Positions 1-11,688 of a DNA stretch of 64,000 nt are shown here, piece by piece. Source of the DNA: Anomaloglossus baeobatrachus. Its lineage: Eukaryota; Chordata; Amphibia; Anura; Aromobatidae. Below the pieces are notes generated by a model. The model worked only from the letters and a program-made list of their open reading frames with translations, searched no databases and was not told where the DNA came from. The stretch lies in NCBI RefSeq assembly GCF_048569485.1, contig NC_134354.1, forward strand, positions 441,543,279 to 441,607,278, given 5' to 3'. Positions within the stretch are counted from its first letter, which is position 1; each line of letters starts with the position of its first letter. The translations under genes and the position numbers were made by a program.

Positions 1-245
1 AGCCATTTGGTGCAGTGAGATGATCCCTAAGATCCAGGTCCCGCTGTCAGAAATTTAGCTCAGAGCATTAGAATCCCACATTCCATATACAAATTTGAGT
101 AGATGGGAAGCAGCGGGTTTTGGAGTTTTGGCGGACTTTTACGATGGTGCAGAGATTAGGCCCTTCAATGATATACTTCGGGAGCACCCCTCCCTAAAGG
201 GGTGTTTTTATCAACACCTGCAGATTCGCCATTTTCTAAGCACAA
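1..245 (+). mobile_element. LINE fragment, L1/Tx1-like ORF2 C-terminal region
   Basis: The reading frame around 95-245 encodes a stretch ending in a motif like YQHLQIRHFL after a W..AGFG.LADFYDG segment. This pattern matches the region downstream of the reverse transcriptase in L1-group LINEs, where a W-containing motif is followed by F..YLQIR. The frame is interrupted upstream, so it is a dead fragment running off the window edge. The family call is from remembered motifs only. Confidence 0.4.
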
Positions 246-2034
246 AATTCCCCCCGGGATCAAACCCGACCTTTAGCGGACATTCATTCATACTGTACAT
301 GCATACATACATACATACACACATACACTCAGCTTTATATATTAGATTGATTAATATCTTACTTTTCTGAACTTTAGGTAGTGTTTTTGTATCGTTGAAT
401 ATAATCAGTGGAGCTGGTATTTTTATGTCAACATCTTGCATCTGTTTTTGATATACTATAGAGATTACGGATTATAGCATTCTGGTTGTGGACTCCTTGC
501 CGTAATACATACAATTACTCACAGGATTCCGTGTGTTATACTACACAATGTACTGTATATTTTAGTGTGATGACTGTACAGAATAACGTATACAAGCCTG
601 ACAGAGGCCAAAGGGACAACTGCCCTTTCAGTGTAGAGGGTCTTCAAAACGTAGGTGATGTGAATCATGTCTAACAAACATTATCAGACATTTTATTAAG
701 AAAAATAGATCCTCCCTTGATTGAAATGTGGGCAAATAAATGTTTTTTTTAAGAATTAGCTTGGGAAACCACTAAAGGGAAGACGTCCTGTTTACATGGA
801 AACCAAGGAAGGACTTTTTCCAAAAGACCTAACCCCTAGCCTACTTTCTCTCCTCTTTTTTCCACTCCCTATTTTTTTCTTTCTTTCTTTTTCTCTATTC
901 TCTGCTCAAACCCTTTGGCATATTAGCACAGTTGAAAAAGCTGATTTGTAAAACTTATTATTTTTAACACATTCTCAGATAATAATGGTTTTTTGCATAC
1001 CCAATTGGTGTTTCAAATACATTAGATTTCTATGTAATATTGCACTGACCTTTATTCCTTATGCTTGTTTCTTTTCTGTGTAATCCTCTTTTCTAGTTGT
1101 TCTCTTTAGTCATTGCCATTACTGATGTATTTGGTGGTTGTATATATACGTCCCTCCATTGGTCAAGTACCCTTTAGTCATCCCTTTCAACATGTGATTT
1201 ATATGGCAGGTTAAACACATTCTATCTCTATTTTCAGAGAATGGCACTAATTGTTGAGCTATAATAAATCTACAACCGGTACAAACAACTTTATTACAGG
1301 GACAAAACTGAATGTTATCAGTGGCAGGACAGCTGCTATAGAGGAGGTATTGTGCGATGTAGATAATGTAGACATTGTGATCGCGAAACAATGCCTGCTG
1401 AGGATGTAAAGGAGGGTAAAATGAGTTCCATCCCTCTGAAGATGTAATCATTACTGTAATGTGTTATATGGCTGCATTTTCCATATGTGATGTTACATGC
1501 AGGTGTTTAGAATATTATTTTATTCTGCAGATGTATTATAGTGGAGGGAGCGGAGCTATGTTGCAGGTACAGAGTGAGTAGAGTTAACAGTAAGCCAGTT
1601 CATGCAGCCAAGGGGAGTTTTTGTGGGAAAAAACAAGGAGAGTGGCTAGTGGCAGAATAGTTAGTAGAGAGTTGTGAGAGAAGTCCGACAGAGTGTGTAA
1701 CCAACAAGGCACCATACAGGTGTGTGTTTAAGGAGAAATGGAGATCCAAGGAGCAAGCATGAAACTAAAAGATCCAGGTAGCAAGCATGAAGCTAGACAA
1801 GTGGCAGAAAGATCTGGAAACATCAGTCTGCCTTAGGAGTAAGGCAAGAAACAGCATATTGGAAAGCACATCTTCTTGGGAACGGAAAGTCGTACGTTTG
1901 AAGATATAGTCATGGGTAAGTGGGGACCCCGAGACTTGCTTAGTGCATTTTTGACTGCATGACTCAACTTTAATAAGGTCAATTTAATTAATATTGAACA
2001 CCAGTGATAATGAAATACATGTCTAAAACATTAC
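246..2034. other. No gene recognised; AT-rich sequence
   Basis: A short CATA microsatellite sits at about 297-325. I see no splice-bounded exon or transposase here. The purine-rich stretch 1540-1920 resembles retroelement leader sequence but has no terminal repeats that I can find. Confidence 0.4.
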
Positions 2035-2443
2035 ACAATCTAAGACCCGCAACACACATCCGTGAAATTTGTACGTATTTGCACGTACCGGAGACACGTA
2101 CACATGGAGACCCATGTTAATCAATGGTAGATGGCACACACACGTAAAATCGCACGGAACGTGTGTCCGTGAGGTAAGTACGTGTGTGCGCTTTTCTACA
2201 CGGACAACATGTCCGTTTTTGGCCGGCAGCACGCAGGCACGGACGTGCTTTAGTCTATGGGTCCGTGCCTGCACGTACCGCACACGGAGTATGTCCGTGT
2301 TCAGCACGTTTCGTGCGTGTGCGTTTTTACACTAGCGATCTTATTTATTTATTTTTTTAATTAAATTCAGTTTACTTACCTTTTTTTCTGCTGTTCTCAG
2401 TCATACTTACATTGTTGCTCTGTTTTTTTCTTCCCCGGCTCAT

Positions 2444-2569
2444 ACCGCTCCCCGATCACCAGCGCTGCGAGGAACAGCTGTGCAGAGAATTCGCGGCAAC
2501 AATTACTTTGAATATGCCAGCCGCTCATTAATCAATCTCGTATTCCCTGCTTTCCCCACCCACCGGCGC
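2444..2569 (+). repeat. Left arm of 126-bp inverted repeat
   Basis: This segment pairs with 3210-3335 with only about two mismatches seen by eye (for example gagaattcgcgg against gagaatgcgcgg). The arms are separated by 640 bp. Confidence 0.8.
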
Positions 2570-3209
2570 CTGTGATTGGTTGCAGTCAGACACGTCCCCC
2601 ACGCTGAGTGACAGCTGTCTCACTGCACCCAATCACAGCAGCCGGTGGGCGTGTCTATACTGTGCAGTAAAATAAATAAATAAATAATTAAAAAAAACGG
2701 CGTGTGGTCCCCCCCATTTTAATACCAGCCAGATAAAGCCATACGGCTGAAGGCTGGTATTCTCAGGATGGGGAGCCCCACGTTATGGGGAGCCCCCCAG
2801 CCTAACAATAACAGTCAGCAGCCGCCAAGAATTGCCGCATACATTATATGCGACAGTTCTGGGACTGTACCCGGCTCTTCCCGATTTGCCCTGGTGCGTT
2901 GGCAAATCGGGGTAATAAGGAGTTATTGGCAGCCCATAGCTGCCAATAAGTCCTAGATTAATCATGTCAGGCGTCTCCCCGAGATTCCTTCCATGATTAA
3001 TCTGTAAATTACAGTAAATAAACACACACACCCGAAAAATCCTTTATTAGAAAAAAAAACACTAACAAAGTCCCTCATCACCAACTTAATAAGCCCCAAA
3101 AAGTCCTCCATGCCCGGCGTAATCCACGGACCTCCAGCGTCGCTTCCAGCTTCCACTCCTGTCAGCTCCATGCAGCTAATGAAGGCAATAGCGCGATCAG
3201 CTGTATTCA

Positions 3210-3335
3210 GCGCCGGTGGGTGGGGAAAGCAGGGAATACGAGATTGATTAATGAGCGGCCGGCATATTCAAAGTAATTGTTGCCGCGCATTCTCTGCACA
3301 GCTGTTCCTCGCAGCGCTGGTGATCGGGGAGCGGT
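3210..3335 (-). repeat. Right arm of 126-bp inverted repeat
   Basis: Reverse complement of 2444-2569. Together they would allow a long hairpin or cruciform inside the fold-back element. Confidence 0.8.
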
Positions 3336-3770
3336 AAGTATGAGAGAGGGCTGCTAACTTCAGTCACTCGGGGGATTAGCGGTCACTGGTGAATCCTTCA
3401 CAGGTGACCGCTAATCAGTACGCGGCACACAGACAGAGCTGCGGCATGACAATGAAGTCGGGTGAAGTTCACCCGAGTTCATTCTCATCGCGCAACTCTG
3501 TCTGCTGTCAGCCGACATGTATCAACGACATTGTGCAACACACAAATGGACATTCCACACGGACATTCCACGTACACATACACGGGCATTTTACACACAA
3601 ACACGGACATTTTACACGTACACACGGCTCGCATACGCCATCACACGGATGCCATACGTACCGGAGAAACGCCCGAAAAAAACGGATCACGGACCCGAAA
3701 AACAGACCGTGTCACACGGACATTTTTTTTGCGGCAGTGTGTTTTAGGCCTAAAATGCACTGTATAGGCA

Positions 3771-4459
3771 TGTTCATTTATTCAGACTGCATATACAGCA
3801 ATACACAATTTTTTGAACACGTACTCATCATGTGATGCTATAAAACTGCACTTTGACTTTATTCTAAAGCTAGCAGTAAACAAGAGTATGAAAAATCATT
3901 TCACCTAGAAAACTCCGATGATTTTCATCTGATTTTCATCTGATGGTTACCATCTGTGTGTCCATTTTTACGTCCATGTGAAATCAAATGCTGAAATAGA
4001 AGATTTTTTGACACTTCTTAAATTTAAGGTTTGAACTGATACAAACTGAACATAACATACTGTATATTATACAAAATAATAGCTGCACTCAAATAAAGGG
4101 GGGGGAACTGAAGGATGTAAAAGGTGAACATTGAAATGTAAATATGCATTACTGCCCAGAAAACACGAACATTTTTTTTTAAATGAGTTACTTTGCAAAT
4201 AAAAATGGTCAAATTTACTTGTGCCCAGTTACCACGCCAAGGTGGAACTCAACTGGGTCCTAATCTAATTTAATACCTCTCTTCGTGTCAGAACTGACCT
4301 CTTACATGGGCTAGAAAAGAACCTGCAAAAGAAAAAATAAAGCACCGGAAGCAACTGGGAGGAGTGCGCAGACAAAGGACATGACTCCAAAATACAAAAA
4401 TAGAAAAAATTGCTGGCACTTCCTAAAATTAAGGTCTGAACTGAAATCAAATGCTGGCA
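3771..4459. other. No gene recognised; degenerate direct repeat
   Basis: A roughly 30-bp sequence around 4012-4040 (cacttct..ttaaggt.tgaactg) recurs at about 4415-4442, and gaaatcaaatgctg occurs near both copies (3981 and 4442). This suggests an old insertion or tandem duplication. Nothing coding is seen. Confidence 0.35.
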
Positions 4460-5072
4460 TGTGTGTGTCCCACTCTGGAGAGGAATCTGGCGATTCTGGG
4501 ACCATAAGGTCATAACACCTTATTATATGCAGGTCTACAACTTGCATTTAAGTGAATCTTCTTTCTTTTAGTGCTTTAGGGATTAAGGACTGTTTCCTAT
4601 CTGAAAGTCCTTTATAACCTTAATCTCAGGTGCAGCTCTTTTGTTACCACTCCCCTTCACTATAAAATGTCACGTGTCTTACCATCTAATGCTGGTTATA
4701 AATTCTAATTTCTATGCTAATCACTTTGGAATGAGCCTGTTTCTGGAAGATGATGATGAGTTATGACTATTGCAGCTGTGATGATTAGCTGCATTGGTGG
4801 AGCTTGGAGTGTTTTCCTTTTTGTGTCTATTTTCCCTCTGTCTGACTCCCGTACCTTGTGTTTTATTATTGCAGTGGTGAGATTAGTGTTTTTGCTGGCC
4901 TTCTCACTAGCCAGGGTGAGTCCAGGGTAAGCAAAGGCCTAGCCACTATACGGCGACAGGGGGAAGAACCCACATAGAGACTTTAAGAAGCACAGGGTAC
5001 AAATTCAGGTGAGTTGCAAAAGGTCTTTCCTCTCCCTATCGCCACAGCCTTCCTTCTATACCATTCCTGCCA
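4460..5072 (+). repeat. 5' LTR of the Gypsy chromovirus
   Basis: Shared blocks with 26809-27361 include ttagtgcttt, cttaccatct, gttttccttttt.tttctattttccctctgtctg, ctggccttctcactagccagg and ctctccctatcgcca. Edges are approximate (TG start, CA-like end). Confidence 0.75.
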
Positions 5073-5305
5073 TCATGCTTGTGTTTTCTCCGGACCCTCA
5101 ATAGCTAATGTAGAGGACACAGCAGAATGGGTGCAGAGCCTGTCTATTGGTTTGGCAGACCTGTGATCCATGGTTTTTCAACCACGACAGCGGGCCACAA
5201 GTCTGTTAGCCAGCTATACTGTTCCCAAATCTAAGGAGAGCGGGATAAGTGTTTTGTCTTCAGTGAAGACTGCATGCTCATTTTAAGCTCCACCCACATT
5301 TTTCT

Positions 5306-5640
5306 GTGAGTGAGGAACAACAGGTGGGGATCATGATCTCCCTCCTTCAGGGAGGCCTTCAATCCGGGGCCTTTTATTTTACAACTCTGTCGCTCCTGTC
5401 AGTCAATAAGTTTTCTGCCAGCCTAGGCCTTGTTTATGACGACCCTGACCGTGTCTTCCTTGCTGAGTATAAGCTATGCAAGCTCCAGCAGGGAAACCGG
5501 CTGCTGGAAGAGTTTTATTCTGAATTGCAGAGATGGATCATTGACAGTAGATAGAATGACCCAGCCCTTAGGAGTCATTTTTTCCAAGGTCTGTCAGAAA
5601 GGCTCAAGGACTCATTGGTTTTTTATGAAAGCCCTGAGAC
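5306..5640 (+). pseudogene. Gypsy gag remnant
   Basis: The frame encodes a capsid-like piece with EEQQVG..ISLLQGG, a YDDPDR motif and LLEEFYSELQRW, the pattern of Sushi/chromovirus-type Gag capsid. It is cut by the hAT insertion whose duplicated target ctttagag ends at 5647. The gag sequence resumes after 17854. It is a fossil piece. Confidence 0.7.
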
Positions 5641-5875
5641 TTTAGAGCAGGGATGGGGAACCTTTTTTCTGCCAGGGGCTATTTGGAAATTTCTACCATA
5701 ATTCGGGGGCCGCACAAAACTATCAACTTGAAAATGACCCTAATATATTTTGCCAAACTATTAACTCACTGTGGTGGCTGGAGCGCGGCTGTGATATTGA
5801 TCTTGTTGCTTCTCACAACTGGTTTTCCAGGTTTCAGTCGGCTGGGAATGCTGTATATACATCACAGGAGGGGAT

Positions 5876-7000
5876 ATATAGATCACTGGGGAGGCTGAAG
5901 GGCATAGACATCAAAGGAGATGCTGAGGGCAACCACATCACTAAGGAGGGCTGCGGGACATAGACATGGCTGTGGGCATAGACATCACTGGGGGTACATA
6001 CATCACTGGGGGTATATACATCATTGATGGGGCACACACACATAGCTGGGGGGCATAAACATTGCTGTGGATGGCTGGGAGGAACATACATCACTAGGGA
6101 AGCAGCAGTGCATAGACATCACTGGGGGTACATACATCACTGGGCGGCACAGACATCACTGGGGGTATCTACATCACTGGGGTGCACAGACATAGCTGGG
6201 GGGCACAAACATTGCAGGGGTAAATACATAGCTTGGGGCACAGATAGCCAGGGGGATGATAGGGGGGCACAGACAGCCATGGGGACACTGCAGTTGCACA
6301 GACAGCCATGGGGATGCTGAAGTTGCACAGACAGCCAAAGGGACACTGAAGGAGCACATACAGCCCTGAGGGATGCCGGAGGAGCACAGACAGCCCTGGG
6401 GGGTGCTGGGGGCACAGTGAATGCTTTGGGACTGAGGGAAGCTGGGAGCACAGAGAGTGCTGGGAACACAAAGAGAGCAGGGGGGGTTGAGGGGCTCAGA
6501 GATCACTGGTGATGCTCAGGGCACAGAGAGAACTGGGGAGGATGGGGAACATAGACACTGGGGGAGTCTGGGGACACAGAAAGACCTAGGGGAGGCTGGG
6601 GTCAAAGACAGACCTGGGGGAGGCTGGGGTCAAAGACAGAACTGGTGGAGGTTGGGGTCACAGACAGAACTGGGGGAGGCTGGGGTCACAGACAGAACTG
6701 GGGAGGCAGGGGGAACACACAGACCTAGGGGAGGTTGGGGGGAGCAGACAAACCTGGGTGAGGCTGGGTGCACAGACAGAACTGGGGGAGGCTGGGAGCA
6801 CTGACAGACCTGGTGGAGGCTTGGGGAAGAGACAGACCTGGGGGAGGCTGAGGTTACAGACAGACCTGGGGGAGGTTGGGGGCACAGACAGACCTGGGGG
6901 AGGCTGGTGGCATAGACAGACCTGGGGGAGGCTGTGAGGACAGAGAGCGCTGCCAGGAAGAGACAGCACTGGGGGTACAGAGAACGTTGCAGGGACAATG
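5876..7000 (+). repeat. G-rich minisatellite inside the hAT element
   Basis: Degenerate tandem units drift along the array: catcactggggg-type units (5876-6240), gacagcc.tgggga-type units (6240-6540) and gacagacctgggggaggctgg-type units of about 31 bp (6540-6950). Related units (acagagaacactgcgggg) recur on the far side of the nested insertion at 17397-17560. The many long frames across it on both strands are repeat artefacts, not genes. Confidence 0.8.
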
Positions 7001-7475
7001 CTGCAGGTGTTGAGGATAAAGAATTGAGTATCCAAAAATACTTAATTCAGCCATTTCATAGACTCAGTTATATAGTTCAGTAGATGTGAACTAACACACA
7101 TATTTGTGAATGCTTTTGTTTCTTACTAACATGTATATATGTATATTGCATATTCAGTGTATTTTCCTTAGACACAGTATATACCAGCACATGTAATTGT
7201 AAAGATGGCTGCAATTTCCTGTTTTGCACCCAAGACAGATGGACAAAGGAAATTCCTGGAGTCTGGACTGACCAATCCAAGGAGGATGTGTAGATCTCTC
7301 TACGTCATGAAGCCCTGACCTGCGATACTTGATTGGACTAAAACTTTTGTTTACACCCCCTTACTGCTTGGTCTAGAGTTTCTTTCAAACAATAAAAAGT
7401 ACACTTGGTTAAGAGCCAGTCATGGAGATAGATGTAACTGACTTGCTGTCTAGTTATTTAATCTCTAAGTGCACT

Positions 7476-8622
7476 TGTGAAGCCCCACAGGTGTTGTGTC
7501 GGTGCATTACCTTCAGGGACTCCACTCGGCTGGATCTGGTCACAGGTAGGAGATCTTCTTCTTGTCGTGACGCCACTCTCAGTATTGCGGCCAGTAGGGA
7601 CCGCCACTGCAGGTTGAGGGTCGCCTGGGGCTGATGGTATGTGCAGTTAGTTGGAATAGCCTCCTGAGAGTGAGGCAAGCCCCAGGGCCCGATGTAGGTG
7701 CGTAGTACCACAAGGCGCAGAATAACTCCACACAGGCAGAATGTCTTTCAGGGTTTTTACTCACTTCAGGTGGCAGGGTGAGTAACCCGGGCGTAGCTGG
7801 GATGAACCAGGCGGGAACCAGGTGTCCTTCAGGCTGACTTGTGAGGGTGACTACTAACTCGCCTTTAGCCCTTGGTGGTTTGGGGTGACCCCGACTTTGA
7901 GTCCCTATGGGGGTCACCCAGGGAAGTTGCTGAAGCCTCACTCCCCTTCGTTTGCCGTGTGCTTGTTGCCTGGGCCAGATCACTCCAGCTTCTTGCCTCC
8001 TGTGAGCTATGGGCCCTAACTGTGGCTACGTGGCTGCGGCTTTTTTGTGGTGTTGTGGCGTGGGCTTTGAGAGCCCCACACCGGCAGGTTTAGCAAAAGA
8101 AAGCTGGATCTATCTCCGCTTCGGGATCTGCCGCCCGTTCGGGCCTGGTACTCTCTAGCAGTCTCCTTACTTCCCACTCCGTTGCTCTCTCTCTAGCTGA
8201 AGATGGATTTCGGGTAGCCCTCCTAGTTGACCGTTCTCCCCCGTCAGTAGCCACTGCGCGGGCGCTGTTAGACAGCAACAGCCCCACAGGTCTGCTCCTC
8301 ACTGAGCCCTATGGAGTTCTGCTCTAACTGACTCACTGCCCCTCCTCTCCTGTTCTTGCCTACGCCACCTAGCAACCAGATTCTCTTACCACACCCCTTG
8401 AGAGGAGATGGAGGCTTTTGGCCCCCTCCACTATTCCAGTGAAGGTCAAGGCTTTTCCCCCTCCTGGGATCCCCAGGGGTCCTCTCATGGGTACATGTGT
8501 GAGAGCTGATTACTATGCGCCTGTGTTCCACACCCCGGTCAGCCTTCTGGATTACCTGTATTGTACTGTCCCCAGCATGGGTGCAGTACTCAGTGGTGCC
8601 TGACTAGGTCAGGGGCGCCACA
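7476..8622 (-). repeat. 3' LTR of the cold-shock LTR element
   Basis: 1147 bp, beginning tgtggcgcccc on the minus strand and ending ggcttcaca. It matches 11689-12835 base for base as far as I compared by eye. Confidence 0.9.
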
Positions 8623-9236
8623 TTCCCCCTTAGTTATCACCAGCACGTCCTCGGGCTGCAAGACAACATTTTAAAATGCATAAAACATTAAAACATGGTA
8701 AAACATTTTAAAAGCACCAGGTACCATACATCACCACCCTCCACCCACAAGTCCGTTAACCCACCCAAAACCCTCTCACGTTGGCCGCGACTTCAGCCAC
8801 TTCTGGCAGGATGTAGAGGCGGCTTTCATGGGCTGGTGGTTTCAGGGTATACCTGGCCTGATGGATCCGCGCCTTCAGCCTCTTCTGGCAGGATGCAGAG
8901 GCGGCCTCCACAGTTGGTGCTGACCAGGTACCCTCTTTGTGGTGGAGAGCCAGGCCCCATAAACAGGCATGCTCTCTGGTCGCAGGTGAGCCAAGGCCCT
9001 ATATACGGACGGGCTCCTCCTGGTTGCAGACGAGCCAAGCCCCTAAACAGGCTGACTCTGGTGGTGGTGGTGCCCTTTTGGTGTAACTATTTACACTGCG
9101 AGAGTTTGTGGCTATAGCCAGTTCATAGCCTTAAGGTTTATGGTTTTCTCACAATAGTTTTTGTGGGCACATGCTTAAACGTAAACGTTGCAAAACAAAA
9201 CTTTTTCAAAACTTTAACTTCTCTTCTTACTTTACT

Positions 9237-11639
9237 TTACTCCTCCATACCAGGGCTTTGGCCTGTTGGGCTGCGGCACCTGCTGCTTTCTTGCTCTTTG
9301 TCGTCGTCTGAGGTAGTTTCATCTGTAGGTTCCTTGTCTTTTCTCTCTTGATCTTCATCTGTGTCTTTATCTCTGTCTTTTCTTTCTTGTAGCATGGGGT
9401 GGCTGTAAGGTTTGCTGGTACATAGTGCTACGTCAAGCGCGTACAGTCCTCTTTCGCCTTCATGCATAGTGAATTGTACTGAATCCCCCATCTTTAGGTT
9501 TCTGCCAGGGTGTCCTCTAGGCAGATGAGCGCTCACATCTCTTCTGTTGACAAATATCCCTTCTTTGATACCAGGGGCTACAATAAAGCCATATCCGCTT
9601 TTCAAGTTGAAATCCTCCACTACTCCTCTGCAAAGGGGTCCTCTGACCTGGGCTCTGGACCTTCTCAGTAACCTTTTCTCCTGTAGGTCTCTGGCTGTGA
9701 CTTCTCTCTGCTCTGGGGATGGCGGTGCAGGGGACAACGTTGTTCTGTTGCAACGCCTTGTCTTGCGGGCTGGGTTTTGCCGGGCTGTTACCTCAATGCC
9801 TGCAGGGCCCCAGGTGAGGTTTCTGGGCTGATCTTCGTCAGCAGACGGTGTCAAGTCCTCCTCATCCCAACGTGAATAGGGTAACATCTCCGGCTCTGAG
9901 TATTGCTCCTCTGCCGGTGGCTCCGGAGTCAGCTCCTCAGCTTCCTGGCCTCCTCTCCCCCTTAGTTCTTCGCTGCACTCTGGTTGTGGTAGCGCTGGAG
10001 ATGAGTGGTCCTCAGCTGGTCTGGGCGGTGGACTCTCTGGCGCGGCTGCAGGGGTTGCCTGAATCTCCTTGGGGGTATGCGGAGGGAGCAGATACCGATC
10101 CACCATCTCTTGTGGGAACTGGGCCTCTAGGTCAGCCTTCAGCTTCCAGTATTCGGGGTCCTCTCCTATCAGGGTCTTCCTAGCAGGGACCTCTTTGGAC
10201 TGGGGAGCGGTGTCTGCTCTGGCCTTGCAGGCCGGGGTAAATGATGAGGTAATCTCTTGGCGGGCCGCGCCTGGCATGGCGGCGGCCTGGTCTTGGCGGG
10301 CCGCGCCTGGCATGGCGGCGGCCTGGTCTTGGCGGGCCGGGCCTGGCATGGCGGCGGCCTGGTCTTGGCGGGCCGCGCCCTGTTTGGCGGCGGCCTGGTC
10401 TTGGCGGGCCGCGCCTGGCATGGCGGCGGCCTGGTCTTGGCGGGCCGCGCCTGGCATGGCGGCGGCCTGGTCTTGGCGGGCCGGGCCTGGCATGGCGGCG
10501 GCCTGGTCTTGGCGGGCCGCGCCCTGTTTGGCGGCGGCCTGGTCTTGGCGGGCCGCGCCTGGCATGGCGGCGGCCTGGTCTTGGCGGGCCGCGCCTGGCA
10601 TGGCGGCGGCCTGGTCTTGGCGGGCCGCGCCTGGCATGGCGGCGGCCTGGATCAGTGTCGCTGTTGCAGGGGGCTCTGTGCAAGCTGGGCTGGACGTCGC
10701 TGCAGCAGTCTGGGCTTGGCGGGCCGCGCCTGGCGTGGCTGCGGCCTGGTTCAGCACCTCACTTGCGGCGCGGACGAGCGTTGCTGCGGCGGTGGGGTCT
10801 CGGCGGGCCGGGCCTAGCAGGGCGGCGGCCTGGGTCAGCGTTACGCCTGCGACGCGGATGAGGGTCGCGGTGGCAGCCGGTTCTTTGCGGGCCGGACTGG
10901 GCGTTGCTGCAGGGACCGGGTCTTGGTGGGCCGAGCAGGGCATCGCTGCGGCCGCTGGGGCTTGGAAGGCCGCACCTGGCGTGGCTGCGGCCTGCTTCAG
11001 CGTCGCCGCACCGGACGCCTCTTCGGGGACCGCGGGCGTGGCAGCAGGGGTCGGGGCACTTGCGCTGGCCGGGGCATCACTCGACTCACCCACCGGTGGC
11101 AGCATCGGGGTCTGCGTCATCGCCGTCCTGTCTGGCACTCGGCGCGCGGCTCTCCTTTCATAGGCCCGAACCGCCGCGGTCATCTCCAGCATTTCCATTC
11201 GTTCTTCCCGGATCTGCTCCACAACCCGGGTCTCCAGTCGGTCGCAGAACTGGGCCAGCTCCCGATACCACCAGGCAGCGGAGCCCGGTTCTGGGTTCCT
11301 GCGGTCAGACGCCATTTCTTCTGCGCCGTCTTCTGCACGATCTCCCAGCCGTGGACTCGCCGTTGCCTCTGATAGCAAGCTGTTCAGTTTCTGCTCTGCC
11401 TCTTTCAGCAGCTCCTCTCCCAGCAGCAGGCTTGTGGCTTCCTTTCCTTCCCGCCGTCTCTGGACGCTTCCACCCTCATAGCTGGCAAGGTCAGAACTCT
11501 GCAGGGGATCTCTGGGTAGCCACACCTCTTCGTGGGCGGTAACTTCTCCCAGCGCGGGCTGCTGTTGTTTTTCAGCGCGCTTTTCATGGTGGCAATATGG
11601 CGGCGCTTCCAATTTTTCAAGCGGACCGCCCAGGCACAT
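9237..11639 (-). CDS. LTR-element protein with C-terminal cold-shock-like domain
   Basis: An uninterrupted frame of 800 residues begins at the ATG at 11639, 50 bp inside the 5' LTR edge (the frame extends two codons upstream through a GTG). Residues about 120-165 form a charged, probably coiled-coil segment (WWYRELAQF...). Residues about 185-460 are Ala/Pro/Gln-rich and contain a 12-residue tandem repeat. A short conserved-looking segment near EDPEYW..LKADLEAQF follows, then an acidic Pro-rich linker. Residues about 670-742 resemble a cold-shock domain: GVVEDFN, KSGYGFI (RNP1-like) and IFVNRRDV (RNP2-like), then MGDSVQF. The tail is Lys/Asp/Glu-rich. Position and length suggest a Gag-like or RNA-packaging role, with the cold-shock fold as the nucleic-acid binder in place of a zinc knuckle. 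That role is inference. No capsid domain is recognised. Confidence 0.75.
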   Translation of the reverse strand: MCLGGPLEKLEAPPYCHHEKRAEKQQQPALGEVTAHEEVWLPRDPLQSSDLASYEGGSVQRRREGKEATSLLLGEELLKEAEQKLNSLLSEATASPRLGDRAEDGAEEMASDRRNPEPGSAAWWYRELAQFCDRLETRVVEQIREERMEMLEMTAAVRAYERRAARRVPDRTAMTQTPMLPPVGESSDAPASASAPTPAATPAVPEEASGAATLKQAAATPGAAFQAPAAAAMPCSAHQDPVPAATPSPARKEPAATATLIRVAGVTLTQAAALLGPARRDPTAAATLVRAASEVLNQAAATPGAARQAQTAAATSSPACTEPPATATLIQAAAMPGAARQDQAAAMPGAARQDQAAAMPGAARQDQAAAKQGAARQDQAAAMPGPARQDQAAAMPGAARQDQAAAMPGAARQDQAAAKQGAARQDQAAAMPGPARQDQAAAMPGAARQDQAAAMPGAARQEITSSFTPACKARADTAPQSKEVPARKTLIGEDPEYWKLKADLEAQFPQEMVDRYLLPPHTPKEIQATPAAAPESPPPRPAEDHSSPALPQPECSEELRGRGGQEAEELTPEPPAEEQYSEPEMLPYSRWDEEDLTPSADEDQPRNLTWGPAGIEVTARQNPARKTRRCNRTTLSPAPPSPEQREVTARDLQEKRLLRRSRAQVRGPLCRGVVEDFNLKSGYGFIVAPGIKEGIFVNRRDVSAHLPRGHPGRNLKMGDSVQFTMHEGERGLYALDVALCTSKPYSHPMLQERKDRDKDTDEDQERKDKEPTDETTSDDDKEQESSRCRSPTGQSPGMEE
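10251..10650 (-). repeat. 36-bp coding tandem repeat with higher-order pattern
   Basis: About eleven 36-bp units encode AARQDQAAAMPG. Variant units (KQGA and MPGP) recur every four units, so a 144-bp block has itself been duplicated. The frame is kept throughout because units are multiples of three. Confidence 0.9.
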
Positions 11640-11688
11640 GGTCACCTGTCTGAACAGGTCTAGTCCTTATCCTGTTCGTGACGCCAGA

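Larger units (their letters stand above)
2035..3770. mobile_element. Non-autonomous fold-back DNA transposon
   Basis: Both outer zones (2040-2330 and 3510-3745) are rich in acacgg/acgtac words, roughly inverted relative to each other. Inside them lie a 126-bp inverted repeat and a central segment (2690-3190) with an ataccagcc...ggctggtat stem and ataaacacacacacccg, a segment I recognise as common in frog genomes. No open frame looks real. Ends and target duplication are not resolved, so the superfamily is left open. Confidence 0.55.

Noticed and set aside
3389-3835. 148-residue frame rich in HGHFTHKHGH
   Set aside because: Reading of the acacgg-rich end of the fold-back transposon; low complexity.
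6137-7054. Several overlapping Cys/Pro/Ser-rich frames of about 100-125 residues on the minus strand
   Set aside because: Translation of a G-rich minisatellite in all frames; no conserved domain and no splice context.
10069-11163. 364-residue plus-strand open frame rich in AAPGMAAAWSWR
   Set aside because: It is the antisense of the 36-bp coding repeat. Frames stay open because the unit is a multiple of three and GC-rich. The minus frame has the conserved C-terminal domain and correct position in the element.
11640-11645. GTG as start of the cold-shock LTR protein
   Set aside because: A GTG start is unlikely in a vertebrate. The ATG at 11639 two codons later is used.
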